Source of the DNA: Butyrivibrio sp. VCB2006
GTDB taxonomy: Bacteria > Bacillota > Clostridia > Lachnospirales > Lachnospiraceae
Assembly: GCF_000420945.1 (NCBI RefSeq)
Contig: NZ_ATVX01000005.1
Coordinates: 248,001 to 312,000, forward strand
Reading direction: 5' to 3'
Length of the DNA: 64,000 bases
The translations under genes and the position numbers were made by a program. Every line of letters starts with the position of its first letter. The stretch's first letter is position 1. A model generated the notes under the pieces. That model was not told the DNA's origin. It saw only the letters and a program-made list of their open reading frames with translations, and made no database searches. Shown here in pieces: positions 27,161 through 36,339 of this stretch.

Positions 27161-27643
27161 TCATTTTTTCTTGTTATTGTCGTCTTTCTTTTCTTCTTTT
27201 TTCTCTTCAGAGCTCTTTGATTCTTCTGAAGCTTTATCAGATGCAGCTCTTTCTTTGGCAACTGATGCAGAACTCTTATCGAGATTTGCCATGTCACATC
27301 TGCCCTGGAAAACCGCGTTCTCATCGATGATGATTCCTTTGCAGGTTACATCTCCGATTACCTTTCCGGTATCACTGATTTCAACCTTTCCTTGAGGGGA
27401 AGAAATATTTCCGTTTACTTCACCGGCAATATAAGCATTGAGACAAGAAACAGTTCCTGTAATCTTAGCTTCCTGACCTACGATAAGTGCGCCGCTAACA
27501 GATACGTTTCCTTTTATGGTTCCGTCTATTCTGGCAGAATCCTTGGTTGTAAGGGGACCTTCTATAACCGCACCCGGTCCGATGATGGTTCCAACCTGCT
27601 CCAGTGATGGATCAAGTGAAGTATCCTTTTTACTTCCGAACAT
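27161..27643 (-). CDS. Bactofilin family cytoskeletal protein
   Basis: A 160-residue beta-helix protein of the bactofilin (polymer-forming cytoskeletal) family. The core has regularly spaced hydrophobic turns such as GPGAVIEGPL, GTIKGNVSVSGALIVG, ITGTVSCLNAYIAGEVNGNI and GDVTCKGIIID. The C-terminal ~45 residues are a Lys/Glu/Ser-rich disordered tail. Bactofilins polymerise without nucleotide and position wall enzymes. ATG 27643 has GGAGG upstream and lies 16 bases after the stop of the M23-like gene; that pairing is widespread. It probably acts at the cytoplasmic membrane. Confidence 0.9.
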   Translation of the reverse strand: MFGSKKDTSLDPSLEQVGTIIGPGAVIEGPLTTKDSARIDGTIKGNVSVSGALIVGQEAKITGTVSCLNAYIAGEVNGNISSPQGKVEISDTGKVIGDVTCKGIIIDENAVFQGRCDMANLDKSSASVAKERAASDKASEESKSSEEKKEEKKDDNNKKK

Positions 27644-27659
27644 ATACTTTTTCCTCCAT

Positions 27660-28442
27660 TTATCCATTTATCTCAATTAGTGTTTCTGGATTTATATATT
27701 CATCGTCCTGTTGAATCTGATAACCAAGAGTGGTGTTATCCTCGCCAACAACGAATAATATGTCGCCTCTGTCAATTGAATCGCCTTCGGAAACAAGAGG
27801 GTTACCTGAATTTCTATATATAGAAACGTAGCCGTTTCCGTGATCTATAGATATTAGGTTTCCGAATTTGGCATCGCTTGTGACAGTAGTAACTGTTCCT
27901 GATCCGGATGCTATAACGTTGCTGCCTTCACCGGCCGCAAATATCATAATAGCATTGCCTGTTGCGCTGTCTTTGTTGTCGTCTGTAAGTTCAGTAACAG
28001 TAGTAGCAGTTGGATCGTCAACTGCATTTGTCATAGATGCTGTTCCTGAAAGAGGGAAGCCGGATGGAATAGCAAGTGCTTCCGCTTCCTCAGCAGAGGA
28101 CTGTTCATCCTCAATTCTCTTATTGATTGCGGCAGATAGCTGTTCGATTTCTGTTTCCAGTTTAGTGTTCTCAGCGGATAAGGTAGTGCTTTTCTGCGTG
28201 AGTTCTTCAATCTGCGCCTTCTGCTGAGCTTCAATATCCTTCAGTGCATTTATAGTCATGGCGGAATAGATAAAATAGCAAACAAGAGCCAATACTATAA
28301 TGAAGCATGTATACGCCAATACCTGGGTTTTGAAGTGGTTTAAATGAAGACGCTTTGTGCTGCCGTCAGAATCCCCCGAGATGATCATAAAAGTATAATG
28401 CCTTTTATGTCTGTGTTTCTTAGGTTTTATTTCTTTACCCAT
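27660..28442 (-). CDS. Degenerate LytM/M23-like membrane protein next to bactofilin
   Basis: A 260-residue protein with a basic N-terminus, one membrane segment (residues about 41-62), a coiled coil (65-115) and a C-terminal LytM/M23-like domain (about 165-258). The domain keeps its frame (VIASGSGTV, NLISIDHGNGYVSIYRN, GDSIDRGDILFVVG, INP), but the zinc and catalytic residues are gone: no HxxxD at the front, YRN replaces the usual YxH, and LGYQI replaces LHFEI. It is therefore probably a non-enzymatic partner, as known for other degenerate LytM proteins. It is encoded directly upstream of the bactofilin. Confidence 0.78.
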   Translation of the reverse strand: MGKEIKPKKHRHKRHYTFMIISGDSDGSTKRLHLNHFKTQVLAYTCFIIVLALVCYFIYSAMTINALKDIEAQQKAQIEELTQKSTTLSAENTKLETEIEQLSAAINKRIEDEQSSAEEAEALAIPSGFPLSGTASMTNAVDDPTATTVTELTDDNKDSATGNAIMIFAAGEGSNVIASGSGTVTTVTSDAKFGNLISIDHGNGYVSIYRNSGNPLVSEGDSIDRGDILFVVGEDNTTLGYQIQQDDEYINPETLIEING

Positions 28443-28519
28443 AATAACCTCGCATTACTTTTTCTCACCCTCAAGGCCTAATTTTAACATAACAACCGTC
28501 ATTTATGCAATACTTACAA

Positions 28520-28555
28520 AAATAGCCACGGAATACACGGATTCCATGGCTATTT
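28520..28555 (-). terminator. Terminator of the GH94 gene
   Basis: AAATAGCCA and GGAAT (28520-28534) pair with ATTCC and TGGCTATTT (28541-28555). Read on the minus strand, a T run follows the stem. Confidence 0.85.
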
Positions 28556-28587
28556 CACCCCTCATAATGTTAATCGCATATAGCGGA

Positions 28588-31041
28588 TCAACCCATTTCA
28601 GCTACTACTGTGTATTCTTTTACACCAGCCTCGTAAGGAATAACGTTACCAGATACTTCCTTGCCATTTACGGTAAGCTTCTTGATGCCCTTCTGAGCGC
28701 CGTTCTGCTTAACGCTGATGTTATATACAGCATCGCGATATTTTCTTGTAATCTCGAAATCACCAAATCCTTCAGGGATACAAGGATTGATTGAGAGACC
28801 GTTATGTGTAGGATATACACCCAAAATGTACTGTGAGATATTAACAAAAGTCCATGCTGCAGTACCTGTGAGCCAGCTGTTCTTGCCCTGGCCAAAGAAC
28901 TTAGCATCTCTTCCTGCAACCATCTGTGAATATACATAAGGCTCAGTGCAGTGAATTTCACTGATGTCCTCGATATAAGCAGGACAAGTTTTTTTGTAAA
29001 TCTCGAAAGCTCTGTCACCGTGACCAAGAACTGTCTCAGCAATTGATACCCAAGGATTGTTGTGGCAGAAGATACCTGCGTTCTCCTTGTATCCTGGTGG
29101 ATAAGAAGAAACCTCACCGAGTTCAAGGTGATACTTGGTGTATGCAGGCTGAAGGATCATTACGCCATACTTGGTATCAAGTCTCTCTTCAACACTCTTA
29201 AGTGCTTTCTCTGCAAGACCTTCCTTAACACCGATGCCTGCAAGTACGCAGAAGCCCTGAGGCTCGATGTAGATCTGGCCTTCTTCACACTCTTTTGATC
29301 CAACCTTGTTGGAATATGCATCATAAGCACGAACAAACCATTCGCCGTCCCATCCGGCTGTGATAGCTGCCTGGTAAACCTTGGCAATCTCTTCACGTGC
29401 TCTCTTAGCTTCAGCGTCATCTCCGAGAAGTTCTGCAAGCTGAGCGTACTCTTCACCGTATTTAACAAACATACCAGCGATGAATACTGATTCAGCAACA
29501 GGTCCCTCAGAAGGCCCGAAAGTCTGGAATGATTCACCAGGGTGCTCTGAGAAGCAGTTAAGGTTCAGACAGTCATTCCAGTCAGCGCGACCGATAAGTG
29601 GAAGACCGTGAGGACCCTTGTGAGTTGCTGTGAAATCGAAGGAGCACTTAAGGTGTCCCATGAGTGTCTTAGCAACACTCATATCATTATCGAATGGAAC
29701 CATTTCTTTTAATATAGAAAGGTCACCTGTTTCTCTTACATATGCACTTGTTCCTGCGATGAGCCAGAGCGGATCATCATTGAAACCTGAACCGATATCT
29801 GAATTACCCTTCTTGGTAAGTGGCTGATACTGGTGGTATGCACTACCATCCTGGAATTGAGTGGAAGCTATATCAATGATACGCTGTCTTGCTCTGTCCG
29901 GAATAAGGTGTACGAAACCAAGAAGATCCTGGCAAGAATCTCTGAAGCCCATTCCACGGCCGATTCCTGATTCATAATAAGAAGCAGAACGTGACATGTT
30001 AAATGTAACCATGCACTGGTACTGGTTCCAGATGTTGACCATACGATCAACCTTCTCATTAGAAGATGAAATATGATAATTGGAAAGAAGCTCTTTCCAA
30101 TAGTTCTTGAGTTCTACAAGTGCAGCATCTACAGCAGCCTCTGTCTTGTATGCTTCGAGCATCTTAAGAGCAGGTTTCTTGTTAACTACACCCGGAGCTT
30201 CCCACTTGTCATCCTCGGGATTCTCGATATAACCAAGAACGAAGATGAAAGTCTTGGACTCGCCAGCTGCAAGATCAATGTTGATCTGGTGAGAAGCGAT
30301 AGGTGACCAGCCACTTGCTACAGAGTTGGTGCACTTGCCCTCTGCAACTACGTCAGGACTATCTGGTCCGTTGTATGCGCCAAGGAAAGCATCTCTGCTG
30401 GTATCAAAACCATCAACTGCAGAGTTGACACTGTAAATAGCGTAGTGGTTACGTCTCTCTCTGTATTCTGTTTTGTGGTAGATTGTAGAACCACCATCTG
30501 TAACTTCTACTTCACCTGTGCTGAGATTTCTCTGGAAGTTCTTCATGTCGTCGTCTGCGTTCCAGAGACACCACTCAACATATGAGAAAAGAGATAACTT
30601 AGCTGCGGTTTCTTTATTATTGGTAATAGTAACCTTGGAAATCTCACAGTTATCATTCATAGGAACAAAGGTGAGAACTTTAGCTTCCACGTTGTTCTTG
30701 CTGGATGTAAATGTGCTGTATCCAAGACCATGACGGCACTCATACTGGTCAAGTGCTGTCTTGACAGGCTGCCAACCCGGATTCCATACTACGCTGCAGG
30801 CGGAATCTGTGTTGTCCTTAATATAGAAGTACTTACCATTATTATCGTATGGAACGTTGTTGTAACGATATCTGGTGAGTCTCAGCAGTTTGGCGTCCTT
30901 GTAGAATGTGTATCCACCACATGTGTTGGATATCAGTGAAAAGAACTCTTTGTTGCCGAGGTAGTTGATCCATGGCAATGGAGTCTTGGGTGTGGTGATG
31001 ACATACTCAAGGGCTGCATCATCAAAGAAGCCGTATTTCAT
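28588..31041 (-). CDS. GH94 family cellobiose phosphorylase
   Basis: An 817-residue cytosolic phosphorylase. [29 protein letters not shown] and [10 protein letters not shown] match the N-terminal beta-sandwich of cellobiose phosphorylases. [12 protein letters not shown] (around residue 489) holds the catalytic Asp, and the (alpha/alpha)6 barrel surrounds it. The reaction is cellobiose plus phosphate to glucose and glucose-1-phosphate. A longer-chain cellodextrin preference cannot be excluded, but the length fits cellobiose phosphorylase. It diverges from a lacI-ABC transporter operon, with a clear promoter and a LacI-type operator between promoter and start. Confidence 0.92.
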   Translation of the reverse strand: MKYGFFDDAALEYVITTPKTPLPWINYLGNKEFFSLISNTCGGYTFYKDAKLLRLTRYRYNNVPYDNNGKYFYIKDNTDSACSVVWNPGWQPVKTALDQYECRHGLGYSTFTSSKNNVEAKVLTFVPMNDNCEISKVTITNNKETAAKLSLFSYVEWCLWNADDDMKNFQRNLSTGEVEVTDGGSTIYHKTEYRERRNHYAIYSVNSAVDGFDTSRDAFLGAYNGPDSPDVVAEGKCTNSVASGWSPIASHQINIDLAAGESKTFIFVLGYIENPEDDKWEAPGVVNKKPALKMLEAYKTEAAVDAALVELKNYWKELLSNYHISSSNEKVDRMVNIWNQYQCMVTFNMSRSASYYESGIGRGMGFRDSCQDLLGFVHLIPDRARQRIIDIASTQFQDGSAYHQYQPLTKKGNSDIGSGFNDDPLWLIAGTSAYVRETGDLSILKEMVPFDNDMSVAKTLMGHLKCSFDFTATHKGPHGLPLIGRADWNDCLNLNCFSEHPGESFQTFGPSEGPVAESVFIAGMFVKYGEEYAQLAELLGDDAEAKRAREEIAKVYQAAITAGWDGEWFVRAYDAYSNKVGSKECEEGQIYIEPQGFCVLAGIGVKEGLAEKALKSVEERLDTKYGVMILQPAYTKYHLELGEVSSYPPGYKENAGIFCHNNPWVSIAETVLGHGDRAFEIYKKTCPAYIEDISEIHCTEPYVYSQMVAGRDAKFFGQGKNSWLTGTAAWTFVNISQYILGVYPTHNGLSINPCIPEGFGDFEITRKYRDAVYNISVKQNGAQKGIKKLTVNGKEVSGNVIPYEAGVKEYTVVAEMG

Positions 31042-31070
31042 ATAAAACCTCCCAATACATATAAATAAAC

Positions 31071-31083
31071 TTAAACGTTTTCG
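31071..31083. promoter_or_regulatory. LacI-type operator O1 (GH94 side)
   Basis: TTAAACGTTTTCG at 31071-31083 is the exact reverse complement of the 13-base core of O2. It sits between the GH94 -10 box and its start codon, where bound repressor would block transcription. Confidence 0.7.
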
Positions 31084-31097
31084 GAATTTCTAGTGAC

Positions 31098-31126
31098 ATT
31101 ATATATGCTAAATCCATATAATGCAA
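31098..31126 (-). promoter_or_regulatory. Promoter of the GH94 gene
   Basis: On the minus strand: TTGCAT, a 17-base spacer, then TATAAT, about 57 bases before the start codon. Confidence 0.78.
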
Positions 31127-31233
31127 CAAGAAAAAAATAAAGTTTAAAGTCGCATAAATACTGGGGATGAGACAATAGCTTCCAGTGAAACCGGTATCAA
31201 AATATCAATGAATATAAGTTTACGAAACACTAT

Positions 31234-31246
31234 CGAAAACGTTTAA
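31234..31246. promoter_or_regulatory. LacI-type operator O2 (middle)
   Basis: CGAAAACGTTTAA at 31234-31246, an inverted copy of O1 centred about 163 bases away. Together they could support looping or dual control. Confidence 0.6.
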
Positions 31247-31359
31247 TAAAATTTTTATGAATATAAACTGGAATTTATAAAAGTGTATGAAAAAGCGACA
31301 ATGATTTTATAAAAATGTACCAAAAGTATAAAACATGCACAAAAAAATATAAAAACATA

Positions 31360-31388
31360 TTGCTTTTGGGGTAATAATGTTGTACTCT
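31360..31388 (+). promoter_or_regulatory. Candidate promoter of lacI and the transporter genes
   Basis: TTGCTT (31360-31365), a 17-base spacer and TACTCT (31383-31388), with operator O3 lying just downstream. Confidence 0.45.
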
Positions 31389-31395
31389 GAAACTA

Positions 31396-31408
31396 CGAAA
31401 ACGATTTA
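31396..31408. promoter_or_regulatory. LacI-type operator O3 (lacI side)
   Basis: CGAAAACGATTTA differs from O2 at two positions and covers the expected transcription start of lacI, which suggests autoregulation. Confidence 0.6.
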
Positions 31409-31438
31409 GTAACAAACAAGGCGCAAACGGTAAATAGA

Positions 31439-32467
31439 ATGGTGTCATTAAAAGATATTTCTAAGGCTTGTGGAGTATCCGTTGCGACAGTATCCAAGGC
31501 ACTTAACGATCATAGTGATATCAGCCAGGAGACCAAGAAACATGTCAGAGAGGTGGCTGAGAAGCTTGGATACAGACCAAACGCTGCAGCACAGGCTCTT
31601 AAGACGAACAAAACAAATAATATTGGCGTCCTCTTTGTTGATGAAGCTAATAGCGGACTTACACATGACTATTTCAATCATGTTCTGGACAGCTTCAAAC
31701 GCACAGCTGAGGAAAACGGCTATGACATAACCTTCATCAACAGTGGTAATAAGAGACTAAACAACATGTCCTATTTATCACACGCGATATACAGAGGTTT
31801 CGATGGAATCGTGATTGCCTGTGTGGATTTCTCAGATCCTCAGGTAGATGAACTTATAAAGAGTGAGATTCCGGTGGTTACAATTGACCACCTGTTTTAC
31901 AACAGAACAGCAATAATGTCTGACAATGTAAATGGAATAAATGAACTTGCCACTTATGTATATGAGCAGGGACACAGAAGAATAGCTTATATACATGGTA
32001 AAGAGTCCGGAATGGAATCTTCGGTAACAAAAAGCCGACTTTCAAGTTTCTACAAGACATTACAGGATTTTGGAGTTGAGATTCCTGATGAATATGTTCC
32101 GGCAGTTCCATACAGAGATACAGATGCAGCTTATGAAGCGACTAATAAGCTTCTTGATTTAAAAGAGCCGCCAACGTGTATTTTTTACCCAGATGATTTT
32201 GCAGCTTTCGGCGGAATAAATGCTATTAGAAAAAGAGGTTTACGAATTCCGGAAGACATCTCAGTCGTGGGGTATGACGGTATTGAGATCGCCAGAAGGA
32301 TAAGCCCAATCCTGACTACTATGGTACAGGACACTGAACAGATTGGATTGCTTGCTGCTTCTAAGTTGATTGATCTTATCAATAATCCCAAGGGGACAAT
32401 CGTTGAACAGGTTGTAGTAAAGGGGAATATTGAGATGGGAGAGTCAGTAGCAAGAATTAGCCAGTAA
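31439..32467 (+). CDS. LacI family transcriptional regulator of the cello-oligosaccharide locus
   Basis: A 342-residue repressor. The N-terminal helix-turn-helix (VSLKDISKACGVSVATVSKALNDHSDIS) and hinge (LGYRPNAAAQALKTNKTNNIGVL) are typical. A periplasmic-binding-protein-like sugar-sensing domain follows, with PDDFAAFGGINAIRKRGLRIPEDISVVGYDG. It sits first in a run with two permeases and a binding protein and diverges from GH94, so it probably controls both arms through the nearby operators. No strong ribosome site precedes ATG 31439. Confidence 0.92.
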   Translation: MVSLKDISKACGVSVATVSKALNDHSDISQETKKHVREVAEKLGYRPNAAAQALKTNKTNNIGVLFVDEANSGLTHDYFNHVLDSFKRTAEENGYDITFINSGNKRLNNMSYLSHAIYRGFDGIVIACVDFSDPQVDELIKSEIPVVTIDHLFYNRTAIMSDNVNGINELATYVYEQGHRRIAYIHGKESGMESSVTKSRLSSFYKTLQDFGVEIPDEYVPAVPYRDTDAAYEATNKLLDLKEPPTCIFYPDDFAAFGGINAIRKRGLRIPEDISVVGYDGIEIARRISPILTTMVQDTEQIGLLAASKLIDLINNPKGTIVEQVVVKGNIEMGESVARISQ

Positions 32468-32487
32468 ATAAAAGGGAGAGTAGCAGT

Positions 32488-33393
32488 ATGAAAGAATTTT
32501 TAAGAAACACCTGGAAACACAGAGCTCACGTTGTTATGGCACTGCCTGTGTTCCTCATCTTATTCTTTATCATGTATGTGCCTATGGCCGGCTTGGTAAT
32601 GGCGTTCAAGAACTTCAACTATGTTGATGGTATTTGGAAGAGCCCATGGAACGGTCTTGATAACTTCAAGTTCCTGATAGCTTCCAAGGCAACATTCATT
32701 TCAATCACCAAGAACACAATTTTATATTATCTGTTGTTTACAGCAGTTGGTACATTCCTTAATGTAACACTGGCTATCATGATCGATAAGCTTGTGTTCA
32801 AGAAAATGGCCAAGACAATGCAGACTTTGATGATCATTCCGGTTTTTATTTCATATGCAGCCGTTCAGTTCATCGTATATGCATTCATCAGCTCTGACAC
32901 AGGTATTATTAACCACATGCTTGGTACTACAACAAGATTCTATTCACAGGCTAAGCTTTGGCCTTGGATCCTCCTTGTAGTTAAGATCTGGAAGGACACC
33001 GGATATGGTTCAGTTCTTTACATGTCAGTGCTTGCCGGTATCGACTCAGAGCTTTACGAAGCAGCAGACATTGACGGAGCTAACTCCTGGCAGAAGATTC
33101 TCCATGTTACTATTCCATCACTTATTCCTATGGTAACAGTAATGCTTCTTCTTTCTGTTGGTTCAGTAATGCATTCCGATACAGGTCTTTTCTATCAGGT
33201 AACACGTAACAACGGTATGCTTTATTCAACAACACAGGTTATCGACTCTTACGTTCTGAATGCTATCTTTAGTAGTTCGAACTTTGGATTTGTAGCCGCA
33301 ACGTCCTTCTTCCAGTCAATTGTAGGACTTCTGCTGATGTTGTTCGCAAATACAACAGTCCGCAGAATTGCACCGGAAAACGCATTGTTCTGA
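32488..33393 (+). CDS. Sugar ABC transporter permease, LplB type
   Basis: A 301-residue membrane permease with six predicted segments. The cytoplasmic EAA loop is EAADIDGANSWQKILHVTIP, which contacts the ATPase. The start MYVPMAGLVMAFKNFNY is characteristic of the LplB/YtcP group of CUT1 importers. It starts 20 bases after lacI and is followed by the partner permease and the binding protein. No ATPase gene is present, so a shared MsmX/UgpC-type ATPase encoded elsewhere is expected. Confidence 0.92.
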   Translation: MKEFLRNTWKHRAHVVMALPVFLILFFIMYVPMAGLVMAFKNFNYVDGIWKSPWNGLDNFKFLIASKATFISITKNTILYYLLFTAVGTFLNVTLAIMIDKLVFKKMAKTMQTLMIIPVFISYAAVQFIVYAFISSDTGIINHMLGTTTRFYSQAKLWPWILLVVKIWKDTGYGSVLYMSVLAGIDSELYEAADIDGANSWQKILHVTIPSLIPMVTVMLLLSVGSVMHSDTGLFYQVTRNNGMLYSTTQVIDSYVLNAIFSSSNFGFVAATSFFQSIVGLLLMLFANTTVRRIAPENALF

Positions 33394-33417
33394 TAATTGG
33401 CTAGAAAGGGGAAAGAG

Positions 33418-34356
33418 ATGGCTAAGTTAAAAAGAGAAAACAACAAACTTGATATAGCTCCTTCTAAAGAGGAGAAGGTAACAGTAGGACAGGTTATTCT
33501 GGCAATTATCCTTCTTGCATGCACGCTGTTTGCATTCCTTCCTGTTGAGCTTACATTCGTAGCTGCTTTTACAGATGAAAAATCAATCGCAGTAAACGGC
33601 TTTAGATTCTGGCCTAAGGATTGGTCACTTGATGGTATGGCTGCAGTTCTTAAATATGGTAAGCAGCTGGCACAGTCATACCTGGTAACAATTTTTGTTA
33701 CTGTAGTAGGTACTTTCGTGGGACTTCTTTTCATGAGTATGTTCGCATATTCAATCAGTCGTAAGGAGTTCAGACTTGCAAGATTTTTATCAATTTATCT
33801 TTTGATTCCTATGTTGTTCAATGGTGGAACACTTTCAGGATATATCGTATTCACAAGTTACTATGGATTGAAAGACAGCTTATGGCTCCTTATCCTTCCA
33901 CTTTGTGTTTCGACCATGAATGTAATCATTCTGAGAACATACATAGCAAACAGTATTCCGGGAGAGCTTATGGAAGCTGCCAAGATCGATGGAGCAGGTG
34001 AATATAGAACATTCTTCCAGATCACACTTCCACTTCTTAAGCCTTCACTTGCAGCCGTAGGTTTCATGATGGCTACAGCTTACTGGAATGACTGGCAGAA
34101 CGCTCTTTTGTACATTGATACAGATGCCAAGAAGCCTTTGCAGCTCCTTCTTATCAACATTCAGAAGAGTATCGAGTTCCTTCTTAATAACGCAAACGTT
34201 CCTGCATCAGCAAGAGCTGCCATGGGTGGTACTATTCCACAGTACTCATCAACAATGGCAACAGTTCTGGTAGTTATTGGACCTATCATGGTAGTATACC
34301 CATTCTTCCAGAAGTACTTCATCAAGGGTCTTACTGTTGGATCAGTAAAGGGCTGA
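33418..34356 (+). CDS. Sugar ABC transporter permease, LplC type
   Basis: A 312-residue second permease. It has six segments and the EAA loop MEAAKIDGAGEYRTFFQITLP, and ends in YPFFQKYFIKGLTVGSVKG, the usual LplC/YtcP C-terminus. I start at ATG 33418, behind AAAGGGGAAAG; the in-frame TTG at 33397 is not supported. It forms the membrane channel with the LplB-type partner encoded 24 bases upstream. Confidence 0.92.
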   Translation: MAKLKRENNKLDIAPSKEEKVTVGQVILAIILLACTLFAFLPVELTFVAAFTDEKSIAVNGFRFWPKDWSLDGMAAVLKYGKQLAQSYLVTIFVTVVGTFVGLLFMSMFAYSISRKEFRLARFLSIYLLIPMLFNGGTLSGYIVFTSYYGLKDSLWLLILPLCVSTMNVIILRTYIANSIPGELMEAAKIDGAGEYRTFFQITLPLLKPSLAAVGFMMATAYWNDWQNALLYIDTDAKKPLQLLLINIQKSIEFLLNNANVPASARAAMGGTIPQYSSTMATVLVVIGPIMVVYPFFQKYFIKGLTVGSVKG

Positions 34357-34390
34357 GAGAACTTGCCAAGGTTTTTTACGAGGCTAGTTC

Positions 34391-34463
34391 GAACGTCTTC
34401 CGGCGAGCGAATGCGAGAGCGGAAGGTTCCATAACATGATATCTACCCGTTTGGGGTTGATAT
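34391..34463 (+). other. Two intercistronic hairpins before the binding-protein gene
   Basis: Hairpin 1 pairs GAAC..CTTCCG (34391-34402) with CGGAAG..GTTC (34420-34429). A weaker hairpin 2 lies about 34439-34463 (TATC/GATA with CCC/GGG). Neither has a proper T tail. Such elements between permease and binding-protein genes commonly stabilise or process mRNA so that the binding protein is made in excess. Confidence 0.55.
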
Positions 34464-34496
34464 AAAAAACTAAACCACTAAATAAGGGAGGTTAAT

Positions 34497-36065
34497 ATGA
34501 AGAAAAAAGTTTTATCAGTAATGATGGCTACAGCAATGACTCTTTCATTGCTCGCAGGCTGCGGAAGCTCAGGATCAGCTACAGCAACTGAGACTCCTAC
34601 AGACACAACTGCTACAGAGACACCTGCAGCAGACACAAACACAGACACAGCAGCTGCTACAGAGACTCCTGCTGCATCAGGCGACGTTACAGAGATCAGC
34701 CTTTACAGATGCTCATTTAACGTAGCTAACCCAGATTCCGCACAGGTTCAGAAGGTTCAGGATGCTATCAACGCATACATCGCTGACAAGATTCCTGTAC
34801 AGATCAAACTTACAGACATCGGTTCTGGTGAGTACACAGAAAAAGCTAACCTTGCACTTGCAAACAACGAGATCAACCTTCTTTGGACAGCTTCTTGGGA
34901 AGGCACAATTGGAACTAACGACCTTTATCCTGCAAAGGCTGTTTACGATCTTACAGACCTCATCCAGGGATCAACACTTTATGGTTCAATGGCTGAAGGA
35001 CAGTGGGAAGCAGCTAAGTATGATGGCAAGATCTACTTCGTACCTGTTTATAAGGACAACGTAGAAGGTTATGATTTCATGTTCCGTAAGGATGTTGTTG
35101 ATGCTCATGGTTGGGATATCACAACAGTTAAGAAGCTTGCTGACCTCGAGCCAATGCTCGCTGATGCTAAGGCTGACGGACTTAAGTATCCTTTCCTTAC
35201 ACAGAAGACAGCTATGTTCTACAGATGGTACATCGACAGCTTCGATTTCTTCACAGCTGATGCTGGCGCAAACTTCGTAGCAGTTGATCGTAAGTCAGAT
35301 GAAGTTGTTGACACAATCCTTACACCTGAGTACCTTGAGTTCTGTAAGCTTATGGCTGATTGGGCAGAAAAAGGCTACATCTCAGAGGATGATGCTACAA
35401 AGACAACTAACGATCAGACAACACAGACTCAGGATTGGGCAGTAACATGGTGGACAGATATCCCAGTTAACGACGAGGCTAATGCTCGTTATGGTCAGGA
35501 AGTTGTAATGCAGCCTGCAACAAGTAGATGGGCTCATTCAACATCAGCTCTTGGTTCTTGCTACTGCGTAACAGCAAACTCAACACCTGAGCAGGCTCAG
35601 GCTTGTGTAGATTTCCTTGGACTTCTTTACACAGATTCAACACTTGCTGATATCTATACATTCGGTATCGAGGGTGAGGACTTCACATACGATGCTAACC
35701 ACCAGGTTGTGCAGAACTCTGAAAAGTACAACCACTCAATGTGGGAGTCAGCTAACGCTACAATCGTTACACCTCTTGCAAACGAGCCAGCTAACAAGGC
35801 TGATCTCTATGATGCATTCAACGGTGGCGCTAACACATCTTCAGCAGCTGGATTCAGATTCGACAAGACTCCTGTAGAGGCTCAGTACACAGCATGCGCT
35901 AACGTAGCTGGTGAGTTCGGATTCGCTCTTGAGAACGGTGGTGTTGCTTCTGCAGACGTTGAGTCTACAATCGAAGCATATCAGGCAGCTCTTGATGGCG
36001 CTGGATATCAGGAAGTTCTTGCTGAGTTCCAGAACCAGTACAACACATGGAAGGCTTCTAAGTAA
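34497..36065 (+). CDS. ABC transporter sugar-binding lipoprotein
   Basis: A 522-residue extracellular solute-binding protein. The signal peptide ends in the lipobox LLAGCGSSG, so Cys21 would be lipid-anchored. A Thr/Ala/Glu-rich linker (residues about 25-65) precedes the binding domain, which resembles the LipO/YtcQ group that accompanies LplB/LplC permeases. It presumably delivers beta-gluco-oligosaccharides, judged only from the divergent GH94 gene. Codon use is strongly biased (GCT, ACA, CTT), as for a highly expressed gene. Confidence 0.9.
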   Translation: MKKKVLSVMMATAMTLSLLAGCGSSGSATATETPTDTTATETPAADTNTDTAAATETPAASGDVTEISLYRCSFNVANPDSAQVQKVQDAINAYIADKIPVQIKLTDIGSGEYTEKANLALANNEINLLWTASWEGTIGTNDLYPAKAVYDLTDLIQGSTLYGSMAEGQWEAAKYDGKIYFVPVYKDNVEGYDFMFRKDVVDAHGWDITTVKKLADLEPMLADAKADGLKYPFLTQKTAMFYRWYIDSFDFFTADAGANFVAVDRKSDEVVDTILTPEYLEFCKLMADWAEKGYISEDDATKTTNDQTTQTQDWAVTWWTDIPVNDEANARYGQEVVMQPATSRWAHSTSALGSCYCVTANSTPEQAQACVDFLGLLYTDSTLADIYTFGIEGEDFTYDANHQVVQNSEKYNHSMWESANATIVTPLANEPANKADLYDAFNGGANTSSAAGFRFDKTPVEAQYTACANVAGEFGFALENGGVASADVESTIEAYQAALDGAGYQEVLAEFQNQYNTWKASK

Positions 36066-36118
36066 TTTGGGAGTTTCACGAGTATAGTTGGATACACGGG
36101 AATTTGATATCCTCCTTT

Positions 36119-36149
36119 CTTTATCCTTGGCCATACCTCCAGGATAAAG
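36119..36149 (+). other. Hairpin downstream of the binding-protein gene
   Basis: CTTTATCC (36119-36126) pairs with GGATAAAG (36142-36149). It lacks a T tail and may be a 3' stabiliser upstream of the real terminator. Confidence 0.5.
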
Positions 36150-36179
36150 GTTACTCTTTCCTTTTATAAGCGTTAATAG

Positions 36180-36216
36180 AAAGCCATGGCATTCCCCGAT
36201 GCCATGGCTTTCGCTT
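36180..36216 (+). terminator. Terminator of the transporter operon
   Basis: AAAGCCATGGCAT (36180-36192) pairs perfectly with ATGCCATGGCTTT (36199-36211), followed by TCGCTTT. Confidence 0.75.
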
Positions 36217-36339
36217 TGTCTAAAAATAGTAGTTCCTTCTTATTACAAATATAGTGGCAATAAACATGGATATATATTATAGTTAATATATAGATGTATT
36301 TTCGTTCACCGTTTTATGTATTATGAGAGGGAAAAGTAC

